From a virus, in the IMG/VR virus record IMGVR_UViG_3300035180_001452, positions 58,381 through 122,380 of that record: DNA of 64,000 nt, one strand, 5' to 3'. Positions 52,095 through 61,722 of the stretch are shown piece by piece (the first letter of the stretch is position 1; the number at the start of each line of letters is the position of its first letter). Made by a program: the position numbers and the translations under genes. The notes under the pieces are model-generated. The model saw only the letters and a list, made by a program, of their open reading frames with translations, did not search any database and had not been told where the DNA came from.

Positions 52095-54644
52095 ATGAGA
52101 CTAAGGAGCTATCAGGAAGAAGCATGTAATAAGTTCTTTGAAGCAAAGAACAAAGGGCTTACTAGGATGTTGATGACACTTCCTACAGGTACAGGAAAAT
52201 GTCTTGGTAAGAATACGCCTATTATTATGTATAATGGGCATATTAAGTGGGTCCAGGACATTGTTCCCGGTGATTTTTTGATGGGTCCCGATAGTACTCC
52301 CCGGACAGTACTCTCTACTGCTACGGGTAGAGGAAACCTCTACAAGATTACTCCAGAGGAAGGGACTCCATTCGTAACTAATGGCCCCCATATTCTATCC
52401 CTTATGAAATCTGATGGAACTGTACTAAATATATCTGTGGAGGATTACCTAAGTAATAGATACGTATATGAAGATCTTAGTGAGTATAAACTCTACAGGA
52501 AAGGCATTCATTTTCCTTCTCCAAACTCTTGTAGGGATGCTTATCTAACAGGTAAGCTCCTTATTAGTAATAGACCGATTGACAGAAGACTACTTGATGT
52601 AGAAAAGGAAACAATTAAGAGTAATCATTCTCTTATGTGTAGTTACATTACACAGTTTAAGCTTAGTAGTATGAATAATAGGGCACTATTCATGGTAGGT
52701 GCCCTATCTAATGCAAAATTTGTTGAAAACTATGGGTATATACTGACTATTGTTAATAGGAAACTCGCTAATAACATCCTCTGGATTTCTAGATCTCTTG
52801 GACTTAATGCTAAGCTAGTAACTGTTAATGATATTAATGATCAACACGATATAATCCATATTAAAACTCCTGATCCTATAAGAGTTAGTACATCTCTTCA
52901 TAATGTTGTTTCTCTTACAGGATTTTCTATTGAATCTATTGGCGATGGAAATTATTATGGGTTTGAGTTGAGTGATGATAGGCTGTTTTTGCTTGGAGAC
53001 TTCATCGTAACCCATAATACAGTGCTATTTTCCCACATTGATAAGAAGTTGAGAGAGCAAGGTGAGAGTAGACCGACCCTAGTCATTGCTCATAGGGACG
53101 AACTACTTGATCAGGCAGCTGAGAAGTTTGAAAAAGTAAGTCCAGATGTTAGTATTAGTAAAGAGAAGGCTAAACTTCGTGCAACTAATTCTAATATTGT
53201 GCTTGCTAGCATTCAAAGTATTGGTAGAAGTGGTAGTGATAGGCTAAATGACTATGATTTTGGGCTAATCATAGTTGATGAATGCCATCATGCACAAGCA
53301 GACAGCTATAAAACTGCTCTTACAAGGCTCGGAGCATTCGATGGAGACCGATTATTGCTTGGAGTTACTGCAACACCGGTAAGAATGGATCGAAAACAGC
53401 TTCATACTGCTTCTGGAGCCATCTTTGAAGAGGAAATTTACCGTTATACCATGAGACAGGCTATGAAAGACGGCTGGATCTGTCCGATTAGGGGATATCA
53501 GGTCGAAACTTTCATTGATATCTCAAAAGTTTCGGTAAAAGCTGGTGATTTTAACGAAAAAGAGCTAGAAAATATCGTTGTAGGCAGTAATCGTAACGAT
53601 ATTATCTATGAAAACTGGAAAAAGATCTGTCCGACACGAAAAACCTTGGTTTTTTGCATCTCTAGGGCTCATGCTGAAGAAGTTTATGCCTTCATGAAGC
53701 AAAAAGGTGTTCGTGTAGGCTGTGTTTTTGATGATTCTAAGGATAGGAAGGCTATAGTAGAGGATTTTCGCATTGGAAACCTCCAAATGCTCGTAAATGT
53801 GAGGATTGCTACCGAAGGATGGGATGTTCCTGACATTGGATGCATTATTCAGGCCTCTCCAACCCTATCTTGGCCTCTTTATGTCCAAGAAATAGGCAGA
53901 GGAACAAGAATTTACCCCGGTAAAACAGATTTGATCGTAATAGACGTAGTAGATAACACATCTAGGCATAATTTGTGTACTGTTCCTGCTATTTTAGGTC
54001 TTCCGAGGACTCTAAACCTTAAAGGGACTACTCTAGCAACAGTAGCAGACCTAGTTGACTCTACTGGGTGTGGTGATCTCGGTCTACTTGCTAAAGAAGC
54101 ACCTAAAAGTATAGAAGAACTGAAGATTATCTTGAAAAAGATAGAACTTTTGTCTCTTGCTATGACTCCGGAAGAAATTAAGCAGTTTACTAAGTATGCT
54201 TGGGTTCCTTTGACTAATGGGGACTACTATTTGGGCTGTGGATTGGGTAAATCTGCTGAAGTTAGGTTTGATACAGCCGGTAACATGATCTGTATCATGA
54301 AAAAAGATGGTAGAGAGATTCTACATCGTACTTATGATATGGATCCAGAGAAACTATGGCCAATGTTCGAAGAATACATTGCCAAAACATGGCCAGACTC
54401 CCTTGTTTTAATAAAAAGGAACGCTTCTTGGTGGAAAGAAGAAGCATCTGTTGCTCAAAAGAAGTATCTTACTTCTCTAGGTATCGATTGGAAGATCTGG
54501 GGAGGAAGTATCAGCAAAGGGCATGCTTCTAGACTAATCGATCATGCTAGAGCTATGGGTAAAGTTCCTAAGCCTATGTCAATCTCTCAGCTTCGTGCTA
54601 TTCAATATAAAACTAACAGAGATACCTTATTGGGAGGAAAGTAA
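52095..54644 (+). CDS. SF2 DNA/RNA helicase, intein-containing
   Basis: The frame is 849 codons with a 273-aa intein at 36-308, leaving a 576-aa SF2 helicase. Motif I is TLPTGTGK-T split by the intein; motif II is VDECHHA; GVTATPVRMD is motif III; LVFCIS is motif IV; RIATEGWDVPDIGCII is motif V; and QEIGRGTRIYPGK is motif VI. The layout is like UvsW or ResIII-type enzymes that remodel DNA branches or RNA. The C-terminal third has a helical domain. It overlaps the next gene by one base. Confidence 0.88.
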   Translation: MRLRSYQEEACNKFFEAKNKGLTRMLMTLPTGTGKCLGKNTPIIMYNGHIKWVQDIVPGDFLMGPDSTPRTVLSTATGRGNLYKITPEEGTPFVTNGPHILSLMKSDGTVLNISVEDYLSNRYVYEDLSEYKLYRKGIHFPSPNSCRDAYLTGKLLISNRPIDRRLLDVEKETIKSNHSLMCSYITQFKLSSMNNRALFMVGALSNAKFVENYGYILTIVNRKLANNILWISRSLGLNAKLVTVNDINDQHDIIHIKTPDPIRVSTSLHNVVSLTGFSIESIGDGNYYGFELSDDRLFLLGDFIVTHNTVLFSHIDKKLREQGESRPTLVIAHRDELLDQAAEKFEKVSPDVSISKEKAKLRATNSNIVLASIQSIGRSGSDRLNDYDFGLIIVDECHHAQADSYKTALTRLGAFDGDRLLLGVTATPVRMDRKQLHTASGAIFEEEIYRYTMRQAMKDGWICPIRGYQVETFIDISKVSVKAGDFNEKELENIVVGSNRNDIIYENWKKICPTRKTLVFCISRAHAEEVYAFMKQKGVRVGCVFDDSKDRKAIVEDFRIGNLQMLVNVRIATEGWDVPDIGCIIQASPTLSWPLYVQEIGRGTRIYPGKTDLIVIDVVDNTSRHNLCTVPAILGLPRTLNLKGTTLATVADLVDSTGCGDLGLLAKEAPKSIEELKIILKKIELLSLAMTPEEIKQFTKYAWVPLTNGDYYLGCGLGKSAEVRFDTAGNMICIMKKDGREILHRTYDMDPEKLWPMFEEYIAKTWPDSLVLIKRNASWWKEEASVAQKKYLTSLGIDWKIWGGSISKGHASRLIDHARAMGKVPKPMSISQLRAIQYKTNRDTLLGGK
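52200..53018 (+). mobile_element. Intein in helicase Walker A
   Basis: 273 aa, Cys1 in CLGKNTPIIM, terminal THN, extein Thr+1 completing GTGKT. Splits the P-loop exactly. The middle has only weak LAGLIDADG-like segments (ALFMVGALSNA), suggesting an inactive endonuclease. Codons at both ends verified. Confidence 0.92.
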
Positions 54645-54964
54645 TGAGTATTACACTAGACTACATGTTCTCTTGCGTGTTTGATAGAGCAGAACATCCT
54701 GAAGTAAATGTAGGTAAGATTCCTGGAGGAACAAGATTCGCTCAGGGTGTAGTAGATAACACCTCTGTTGTTCTTATGGAAGTAAAAGAGCATGATTTGT
54801 TTGGTGAAGTAACAAATAACTTTGACATTGCTATTTGCTATAATGAAGATGGAAACAAGGTTTCTCCAGTCCTTATTAGAAAGAAGGGAGCCAAGGATAT
54901 CCGTAAGATTTCTTGGTCTAAAGCCCTTGTTTCTCTATATGGTAGGAAGGAGAAGAGTTCATGA
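54644..54964 (+). CDS. Small protein downstream of helicase
   Basis: 106-aa product; start overlaps helicase stop (TAATG). Alpha/beta, with VVLMEVKEHDLFGEV. No family recognised. It overlaps the next start by 4 nt, so all three are one translational unit. Confidence 0.58.
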   Translation: MSITLDYMFSCVFDRAEHPEVNVGKIPGGTRFAQGVVDNTSVVLMEVKEHDLFGEVTNNFDIAICYNEDGNKVSPVLIRKKGAKDIRKISWSKALVSLYGRKEKSS

Positions 54965-55311
54965 GCCCTAAAACTAGTATCCGAAGGATTAAGTCTGTTC
55001 CTTTTAATGCAGAGCCTGTTGCTAAGAGGAGAGGTAGACCTCCAGGCAGTAAGAATAAGCCTAAAGCACAACCAGTAGTAACCGCTCCGGTAGTTTCTGA
55101 GCTAGCAGAGTTTACTGTAGTTCAACAATTTGAGGGCAAGATTGTTATTAATGTAGTAGGACAGGAAACTCCATACAGAATTACTGATGGAACCTTTATT
55201 GCTGCTACTATAAAATGGGGATTTAATACTAGAGGAACTAGATGGCCCTTAATCCTTACCGAGACAGGTCTAGCTACTATAGACTGGAACTATAAGCCTA
55301 ATAACGTATAG
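54961..55311 (+). CDS. AT-hook protein
   Basis: This 116-aa protein has the AT-hook core KRRGRPPGSKNK at residues 22-33, which binds the minor groove of AT-rich DNA. A small beta domain follows (VQQFEGKIVINVVGQE). ATGA overlap with the preceding gene. It could be a transcription or replication accessory factor. Confidence 0.65.
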   Translation: MSPKTSIRRIKSVPFNAEPVAKRRGRPPGSKNKPKAQPVVTAPVVSELAEFTVVQQFEGKIVINVVGQETPYRITDGTFIAATIKWGFNTRGTRWPLILTETGLATIDWNYKPNNV

Positions 55312-55319
55312 AGTTAAGC

Positions 55320-55904
55320 ATGGTAGATACTAATCTTTTAACACTCTTAACACTAATAGTAATAAAAAACGAACGGAACGTACCCAAGATGTCTATGTCT
55401 ACGATACAGTATATCATATACTTTGTATCACGGAAGATGGACATAGATCTTGGATATGAATTTTGTTACTATACCTCTTGGAGTAGACCTGTACATGAGT
55501 GCGTTCGTGATCTATGTAAGAAGAAGCTTGTAGAAAACCTAGAAAATAATAGTGTGCTACTCACTACTTATAAACTATTACCTAATGGAGAAGCTACCAT
55601 AACTTCTTTTGATGAAAGAAAGGTAATGTTTATAAAATCAATAGTTAACACTATTACTAGAAGTAAGCTGTTTTTAGTAGGAGGTAGCACTCTTAAGCTG
55701 TATTTGGGAATGGCTGTTTCATTAGATCAAGTTATGCAAATAACTAAGAACACTGAAGATAAAGTTTACTTGCTTAATAATCTCAGGGCACTTGGATGGT
55801 TTCCTACTCTTACATACTTTGCTTATGTATACAAAGAGGTCATGAAATTTAGATTACCATACAAGAGAGAGGTCAGTGTTGAATCTAGAGGAAAGGATTC
55901 GTAA
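55320..55904 (+). CDS. Winged-helix-like protein
   Basis: This 194-aa protein has a helical N-terminal half suggesting a winged helix (SMSTIQYIIYFVSRKM, HECVRDLCKKKLVENL). The C-terminal half is helical and basic. Overlaps the RecA-like gene by 29 nt. DNA-binding is inferred from pattern only. Confidence 0.5.
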   Translation: MVDTNLLTLLTLIVIKNERNVPKMSMSTIQYIIYFVSRKMDIDLGYEFCYYTSWSRPVHECVRDLCKKKLVENLENNSVLLTTYKLLPNGEATITSFDERKVMFIKSIVNTITRSKLFLVGGSTLKLYLGMAVSLDQVMQITKNTEDKVYLLNNLRALGWFPTLTYFAYVYKEVMKFRLPYKREVSVESRGKDS

Positions 55905-56769
55905 TGGAATCCTAGGATTTGCCAATAGAAGACACAGTACCTCAGAAAAATTACCTTCTGGGATACCTTCTTTTGATTTGATTGAGGGCGGCATTCCTAA
56001 GGGACATATTACCGAGGTATATGATGTTGAGTCCTCTACTGGTAAGACTTCATTTGCTCTACAGTACGCAAAAACTGCTACTAACTCTGGTAAATTTGTA
56101 CTGTATTTTTCTATTGAGCAAAAGCTTACCAAGTATATACTGGATAAACATAGCATAGATAAGGATAGAATAGCCGTATGTACATTGGGTGGAGTAGAGG
56201 ATATAATATCCATTACAAAAGAGCTATCTCCTGATCTTGTTATTGTTGATAGTTTGGCTGCTGTTGTTCCAGAGGAAACTCAATACAGATATATACTTCT
56301 TCGTAAAATGTTTAGAGAAGTAAATGAAGTTATAACAAAGAGTAATACAGCCGCCCTGTTTCTAAATCAAAGTAGGGTAGTATTTAAGAAGAAGGTAACT
56401 GTTGGTGGTTCTTCCATAGAAGATTGGGCTGATCTAAGAATCAAGCTACATAGTGGAGGCTTAATCTTTAGAAAGTTTGTTCCGGTAGGAAGAATCATTC
56501 TCATGGATCTAGTGAGTAAGACCGCTCCTATAACTAGAAGTATCAAGACCAGTATGATGTTTGATACTGGCTATGATACTTCACTAGATTTGTTAGATTT
56601 AGCTGTAAAACATGATGTTATCCTAAGAGAAGGTGTATACTATAGGTATCATGATCTCCAACTAGGAGCTGGTAGAGATTCATCAGCAGCTTTTCTAAAG
56701 AATAACCCTCCGGTATATAACCAAGTATACGAACAAGTTCTTGAGTCCTCAAGGGAGGACGCCTACTAA
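55876..56769 (+). CDS. RecA/UvsX-like recombinase
   Basis: This 297-aa protein starts at GTG (55876) or TTG (55879). Walker A is ESSTGKTS (52-59), resembling ESSGKT of RecA. Walker B is LVIVDSLAAVVP (121-132), like the RecA VVDSVAAL segment, and ALFLNQSRVVF fits loop L2. It probably loads on single-stranded DNA to drive strand exchange, working with the SSB encoded nearby. The N-terminal RecA helix is short and the C-terminal domain is reduced compared with cellular RecA (~350 aa). Confidence 0.78.
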   Translation: MLNLEERIRNGILGFANRRHSTSEKLPSGIPSFDLIEGGIPKGHITEVYDVESSTGKTSFALQYAKTATNSGKFVLYFSIEQKLTKYILDKHSIDKDRIAVCTLGGVEDIISITKELSPDLVIVDSLAAVVPEETQYRYILLRKMFREVNEVITKSNTAALFLNQSRVVFKKKVTVGGSSIEDWADLRIKLHSGGLIFRKFVPVGRIILMDLVSKTAPITRSIKTSMMFDTGYDTSLDLLDLAVKHDVILREGVYYRYHDLQLGAGRDSSAAFLKNNPPVYNQVYEQVLESSREDAY

Positions 56770-56788
56770 GTAGGCAAAGGAGAAAAAT

Positions 56789-57139
56789 ATGTCAGCCAGT
56801 AAGGAAGACCTTAGCAAGATGTTGAATCTAGCTGAACAGTTAGTGAATGAAGGTAAGGAATCTGAGGCCCTTTCTATTGTTAACTCAGTTCTTGATGGGG
56901 TCTCCAACCTGGAAGCTGGTAGCTCTGCAGGTGGCATCCTTGGAGGAGCTGTTACTGGAGCTATTGTTGGTTCTCTTCTATTTCCCGGTCTATTTTTAGT
57001 TACATCTGCTCTTGGTGGATACTTTGGTAAAAGAGTTGCTGACTCTGTTTCTGCCGAAGATCTAGAAGGAATTAGAACAAGAGCTTATGCAATTAAGAAT
57101 AGAATTGATGCCTGGTATCTTAATACCGGGGAACATTAG
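56789..57139 (+). CDS. Glycine-zipper membrane protein, paralog 1
   Basis: 116-aa protein with a helical first third, a Gly-rich membrane pair (GGILGGAVTGAIVGSLLFPG, LFLVTSALGGYFG) and a helical end. Paralogous to the next product in length, order and the AEQLVNEGKESEALS start. Confidence 0.55.
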   Translation: MSASKEDLSKMLNLAEQLVNEGKESEALSIVNSVLDGVSNLEAGSSAGGILGGAVTGAIVGSLLFPGLFLVTSALGGYFGKRVADSVSAEDLEGIRTRAYAIKNRIDAWYLNTGEH

Positions 57140-57153
57140 AAAGGACACCAACG

Positions 57154-57507
57154 ATGCCCTTTACGAAGGAAGAGATAAGTAAGCTTTTAGACACAGCAGA
57201 ACTACTTATAGAAGAAGGAAAAGAAAAAGAGGCATTAGTTTTAGCTAACTCTCTTACTTATGATATAAGTGATATTAAGTATGTCGCTGTTACTAAAGCT
57301 ACTACTGCAGCAGCTATCGTTGGTGCTGTTGTAGGTATCTCAGTAGCTCCTATGCTATTTATTATACCCGCTTCTATTGCTGCTTATTTGAGTAATAAAA
57401 CTGTAAACATGATAGAAGACAAGAGCTTTGATGAACTACTAGGTAGGATAGCTCTAATAAAATATAACGTAAATAAAAAAGAGATACTTCGAAGAAGCTG
57501 CGGTTAG
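57154..57507 (+). CDS. Glycine-zipper membrane protein, paralog 2
   Basis: 117-aa paralog (AELLIEEGKEKEALVLANS start; AAIVGAVVGISVAPMLFIIP membrane segment). Fifteen nt between the two genes. Function unknown. Confidence 0.55.
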   Translation: MPFTKEEISKLLDTAELLIEEGKEKEALVLANSLTYDISDIKYVAVTKATTAAAIVGAVVGISVAPMLFIIPASIAAYLSNKTVNMIEDKSFDELLGRIALIKYNVNKKEILRRSCG

Positions 57508-57542
57508 TCAGCTAGAAGATAACTAACCAGAAAGGGAATATA

Positions 57543-57935
57543 ATGGCAATCACTGCATCGATGGATGGTCGTCTCTATTCTATGGAGAAGAAGACCAGTA
57601 AGGGAGGCCGCGAGTATGTTACAGCGGTTCTCCGAGATTCTGTAAAGGATCAGGAAGGTAATTGGACTAGCAGGTTTGTTAATATTGTTGCCTTTGGCTC
57701 GGATGCTGAGTACATTGCTAGCCAGCCAGAAGGTACATCTCTTATCGTAGATGGTCCTTTCAGCATGGAAGTACGAAAGGATAAAGACGGTAACTTCTCC
57801 CCGAGGGGAAAGATTGTTGTAAGCATGGTTAGGCGTCCTGAAACCTCCAGGGTTAAGGATAATGTTGAGCCTAACGAGGTAGTAGAAGATTCGCCTGTTG
57901 CTGTTGCAGTAGAGTCAGAGAATCCGTTTAATTAA
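57543..57935 (+). CDS. ssb: Single-stranded DNA-binding protein
   Basis: This 130-aa OB-fold protein has the SSB strand order: TASMDGRLYSMEKKTSKGG, FVNIVAFGSDAEY, LIVDGPFSMEVRKDKDGN. A Val/Glu/Ala linker leads to a terminal ESENPFN, akin to the DDIPF tip that SSBs use to recruit partners. It protects ssDNA during replication; gene is grouped with RecA-like and RNR genes. AAAGGGAATATA ribosome site. Confidence 0.8.
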   Translation: MAITASMDGRLYSMEKKTSKGGREYVTAVLRDSVKDQEGNWTSRFVNIVAFGSDAEYIASQPEGTSLIVDGPFSMEVRKDKDGNFSPRGKIVVSMVRRPETSRVKDNVEPNEVVEDSPVAVAVESENPFN

Positions 57936-57945
57936 TATACTAATT

Positions 57946-57969
57946 GGTGGGAGCCATAAGGCTCCCACC
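57946..57969 (+). terminator. Hairpin after ssb
   Basis: GGTGGGAGCC/GGCTCCCACC around ATAA, perfect 10 bp; no T tract. Confidence 0.65.
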
Positions 57970-57999
57970 CCATACTCCAGTATTGAGGTCGCTAAAAAG

Positions 58000-60900
58000 A
58001 TGACTATAGAGCAGCTATCAGATTCTTCCTATCAAGTTCTTAAGAGGGATGGTAGAACAGAAAGCTTAAATGCAGACAAGATTTATACTGCTATTTTTAA
58101 ATGCTTCAATGCCTGTGGAGTTGACTCTTCTTCTGAAGAAGTTAACTCTATCGTTGCTAAAGTAGTTAATAAGATTAATAATACCCCTACTCATGTTGAA
58201 GATATTCAGGATATAGTTGAACAAACTCTTATCGAGACTGGATATGTAGAAGCCGCTAGAAAGTACATGAGATATAGGGATTATAAAAATAGTATTAGAG
58301 AACGTAAGCCATTAAATTCTGAAGATAAGGATAAGATTGTTAGTAATAGAGCGTTCTTTAAGAACGATCTGGCCGAGTTTGTCTACTTCTCCCGGTATGC
58401 TAGATGGAGAGACGACCTTGGTAGAAGAGAGGTTTGGGAAGAATCAGTAGACAGGCTAGTAGACTACTACATTAAGCGGACTGAGGCTAAGCTACCATCT
58501 AACTACTATGAAGAAGTAAGACAGGCTATAAAGAGCATGGAAGTTCTTCCTTCCATGAGAGCTATGGCTATGGCTGGTCCTGCCACAGATAAGACGGACC
58601 TGTCAATCTATAACTGTAGCTTTATTAATATAGATAGTATTGATTCTTTAGTAGAATTACTATATGTATTAATGGCAGGATGTGGAGCTGGCTACTCGGT
58701 CGAGCTCTACTACTGTACAGATAAAGTTCCCCGTGTTAGAATGCAAAAGAAAGAAGCCCCTCAAACATTTGTTATTCCCGATACTACTGAAGGTTGGGCA
58801 GATGCTTTTAAGCTTGGTCTAGAGAGCTGGTTCTCCGGTAAAGATGTTGTATTTGATTACTCACAGATTAGACCGGCTGGTAGTAAGCTAAAGACTAAGG
58901 GTGGTTATGCTTCTGGTCCTGAGCCTTTAAAGAATCTACTTGACTTTTCTAGAGAAGTAATTCTTAGCCATCAGGGTCAAAAGCTATCTCCAATCGATCT
59001 TCATGATATAGCCTGTATGGTAGGCTATGTGGTTGTAAGTGGTGGTGTTAGAAGGTGCCTTCCTAAAGGAACTAAGGTAGAAACTAACAATGGCACTAAG
59101 CTGATAGAGGATATCCAGGTAGGAGACTTAGTACTTACCGGAGAGGGTTCCTACAAGCCGGTGGTTAATAAGTTCGACCAGGGTATGCAGTACGTTTTGC
59201 ACTTCTTGTTAGAAGAAGGTATGGTCTTTTCTTGTACGGGTAATCATAGGCTAGCCGTTTCCTCTGATAATGGCTATACTTGGGTACGAGCAAGAGATCT
59301 AAAGAATGAATATGATGTTAATGGTACTTGTGTTAAGTACTTAGTATCTGTAGAGAAGACAGATACCGGAACAATACTATCTCCTGTAGGTATTGTTAAT
59401 ATAATTGATAGCCTAGACTATCATCAAACCTATGACCTGGAGGTACAAGATGACCATTGCTTTGTAGCTAATGGTGTGCTTGTACATAACAGTGCAGAAA
59501 TCTCTCTTAGTGATTTGTTTGATACTGAAATGAGATACGCTAAGGATGGTCAGTTCTGGACTAAGCATCCTTATAGATCTATGTCTAATAACTCTGCAGT
59601 TTATGAAGAAAGACCTACTGCTGTAGAGTTTATGGAAGAATGGCTTTCTCTAGCTAAGTCTGGTTCTGGAGAAAGAGGTATTTTTAATAGGCAGGCTGCT
59701 ATAAAATGTAGGCCTAAGAGGAGAAAGTCTGCTAGGTTTGGAACCAACCCGTCCCTTAGGGCAGGTACGCTAGTACGCACTAAGAATGGTATCTATCCTA
59801 TAGAAAGTCTAGAAGGAAGAACATTTGAGGTTCCTAATCTTAATGGTCAATGGAGCGAGGCAGAGTGTTTCCTCTCCGGTAATAAGCAGCTATACGAAGT
59901 AAAGCTTAATAATGGTAGAAGCTACTTCTGTACAGCTGAGCACAAATGGCCAGTTGTTGGATTAGATAAGGTAACTACTACAGAGCTTAAGCCTGGTATG
60001 AAGCTACCAACGCTTAAGTTTACAGAGATTAGTTCAGATAAGCCTTCGTCTAAGAACAATCTACATGGAACCTATAACGAAGGGTTCGCCTCCGGTATAT
60101 ATTATAAGCTTCGTGGAGTACCAAAAGGAATATATACTGATCTATCAGAGGACTTTCGTAAGGGATTTGTAAGTGGTGCCTTTAACCTACTAGGAAGAGT
60201 ATCTACAGAAGGTTTGTCCATAGTAGCTGACTCTGACAAGATAGACGATATTCAGAATCTACTTGGCTTCTATGGTGTACTTACTGTATCAAGTTCGCAT
60301 CCTGATAAGGAACAATTTAAAGTTCTTACTGTTCAGAATCCTAGCCATTTCCTTAGTTGTTTTACAGTAAGAAATGAAGAACTACTGGAAGATATAAAGA
60401 AGCTAAAGGATAATGACTTTAGTATAGAAGTAGTAGAGGTAGTTCCTACTGATCTAGTAGAAGATGTTTGGGACATATCAGTGTACGATGATACCCACTG
60501 CTTCCAGCTAGCATACAGTATGACTGGTAACTGTGGAGAGATTATCTTACGATCAAAGGAGCTATGTAACCTCAGTGAGGTAGTAGCTAGACCTGATGAT
60601 ACAAGAGAGACTCTTCTTGAAAAGGTTAGATTAGCTACTATAATCGGAACTATTCAGGCTACCTTTACAAACTTTCCATATCTATCTCCTGAGTGGAAGC
60701 AGAACTGTGAAGAGGAAAGACTTCTAGGTGTAAGTATTACCGGACAGATGGATTGTCCGCTGCTAAATGTTCTAATAAAAGATCCTAATAATAAAGAAGC
60801 ATTAGAGCTTGTAAAAGAACTAAAGCAGCAAGCTATCAAGACTAACGAAGAAGTTGCTGATATGCTTGGTATAAATCATAGTGCAGCTATTACATGTTGT

Positions 60901-61476
60901 AAGCCGAGTGGTACTGTTTCTCAGCTAGCAGATACTGCAAGCGGAGTACATCCAAGGTTTGCCAAGTACTATATTAGAAGAGTAAGGATTAATGCTAAAG
61001 ATCCTTTGTATCAACTAGCTAAAGACTGTGGTATCTCTTGTTATCCCGAGGTTGGTGAAACAGCAGAGAATTGTTCTACCTGGGTATTAGAGTTTCCTGT
61101 TAAGGCACCAGAAGGATGCATTACCAGGCATGATGTAAGTGCTATTAATCAGTTGGAATACTGGCTTAGATTAAAGAATACCTGGGCTGAACATAGTATA
61201 AGTTGTACTGTTTATGTAGACGATGACGAGTGGTTAGATGTAGGTAACTGGGTATACAATCACTTTGATAGTATCACAGGCCTATCATTCCTGCCCAAGA
61301 ACGATCACATCTATCAGCTTGCACCATATGAAGAGATATCGGAAGAGCAGTACCTTCAAATGGTATCTAAGACAGTGTCTATGGAATACTACAAGCTGTA
61401 TAGATACGAGAAAGAAGATACTACTGGTCTAATAAGAGAGTACGCCTGCACTGGCGATAAGTGCGAAATCTTGTGA
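58000..61476 (+). CDS. nrdJ: Class II ribonucleotide reductase (NrdJ-type), two inteins
   Basis: 1158 codons minus inteins of 145 and 260 aa leave a 753-aa reductase. It has an N-terminal ATP-cone (YQVLKRDGRTESL), a radical-site region with SGGVRR-SAEI (split by intein 1) and GTNP-CGEI (split by intein 2), CKPSGTVSQLADTASGVHP, and redox cysteines at the end (ACTGDKCEIL). The pattern fits adenosylcobalamin-dependent reductase, making dNTPs for phage DNA. No separate small subunit gene is seen. Both inteins must be removed to form the active site. Confidence 0.88.
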   Translation: MTIEQLSDSSYQVLKRDGRTESLNADKIYTAIFKCFNACGVDSSSEEVNSIVAKVVNKINNTPTHVEDIQDIVEQTLIETGYVEAARKYMRYRDYKNSIRERKPLNSEDKDKIVSNRAFFKNDLAEFVYFSRYARWRDDLGRREVWEESVDRLVDYYIKRTEAKLPSNYYEEVRQAIKSMEVLPSMRAMAMAGPATDKTDLSIYNCSFINIDSIDSLVELLYVLMAGCGAGYSVELYYCTDKVPRVRMQKKEAPQTFVIPDTTEGWADAFKLGLESWFSGKDVVFDYSQIRPAGSKLKTKGGYASGPEPLKNLLDFSREVILSHQGQKLSPIDLHDIACMVGYVVVSGGVRRCLPKGTKVETNNGTKLIEDIQVGDLVLTGEGSYKPVVNKFDQGMQYVLHFLLEEGMVFSCTGNHRLAVSSDNGYTWVRARDLKNEYDVNGTCVKYLVSVEKTDTGTILSPVGIVNIIDSLDYHQTYDLEVQDDHCFVANGVLVHNSAEISLSDLFDTEMRYAKDGQFWTKHPYRSMSNNSAVYEERPTAVEFMEEWLSLAKSGSGERGIFNRQAAIKCRPKRRKSARFGTNPSLRAGTLVRTKNGIYPIESLEGRTFEVPNLNGQWSEAECFLSGNKQLYEVKLNNGRSYFCTAEHKWPVVGLDKVTTTELKPGMKLPTLKFTEISSDKPSSKNNLHGTYNEGFASGIYYKLRGVPKGIYTDLSEDFRKGFVSGAFNLLGRVSTEGLSIVADSDKIDDIQNLLGFYGVLTVSSSHPDKEQFKVLTVQNPSHFLSCFTVRNEELLEDIKKLKDNDFSIEVVEVVPTDLVEDVWDISVYDDTHCFQLAYSMTGNCGEIILRSKELCNLSEVVARPDDTRETLLEKVRLATIIGTIQATFTNFPYLSPEWKQNCEEERLLGVSITGQMDCPLLNVLIKDPNNKEALELVKELKQQAIKTNEEVADMLGINHSAAITCCKPSGTVSQLADTASGVHPRFAKYYIRRVRINAKDPLYQLAKDCGISCYPEVGETAENCSTWVLEFPVKAPEGCITRHDVSAINQLEYWLRLKNTWAEHSISCTVYVDDDEWLDVGNWVYNHFDSITGLSFLPKNDHIYQLAPYEEISEEQYLQMVSKTVSMEYYKLYRYEKEDTTGLIREYACTGDKCEIL
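59056..59490 (+). mobile_element. Mini-intein 1 in ribonucleotide reductase
   Basis: 145 aa, Cys1 (CLPKGTKV), block B GNHRLAVSS, end VLVHN, extein Ser+1. No room for a homing endonuclease. Located in SGGVRR-S. Confidence 0.92.
59752..60531 (+). mobile_element. Intein 2 in ribonucleotide reductase
   Basis: 260 aa with Ser1 (SLRAGTLV) and penultimate Gly (MTGN) rather than His, extein Cys+1 of CGEI. LAGLIDADG-like FASGIYYKLRG and FVSGAFNLLGRV lack the acidic residues. Unusual residues at both splice junctions. Confidence 0.88.
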
Positions 61477-61480
61477 AAAG

Positions 61481-61502
61481 AGGGGAGCTTTATTGCTCCC
61501 CT
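61481..61502 (+). terminator. Hairpin after nrdJ
   Basis: AGGGGAGC/GCTCCCCT around a T-rich loop, 5 nt after the stop. Confidence 0.65.
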
Positions 61503-61523
61503 CAAATTTAAGGAGGAAATCCA

Positions 61524-61721
61524 ATGGAAGTATTTAAGCTAGAAGGAAGGGATGTTATCATTAATTTTTCTGAATCTATCCCTCCTGTTAAGGCCACTGT
61601 TGTTTGGCACGATTCTGCATTTGTTGCAGTAATGACTTACGACTCTCAGACTTATATAGTTTATCCAGTACATAGAATCTGGGACATGGTTGTACTTCCA
61701 TCCTCATCTGGGGGAAATTAA
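61524..61721 (+). CDS. Small beta-rich protein
   Basis: 65 aa, GGAGGAAATCC ribosome site. Strands VKATVVWHDSAFVAVMTYD suggest a small SH3-like barrel. No family. Confidence 0.5.
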   Translation: MEVFKLEGRDVIINFSESIPPVKATVVWHDSAFVAVMTYDSQTYIVYPVHRIWDMVVLPSSSGGN

Positions 61722-61722
61722 A

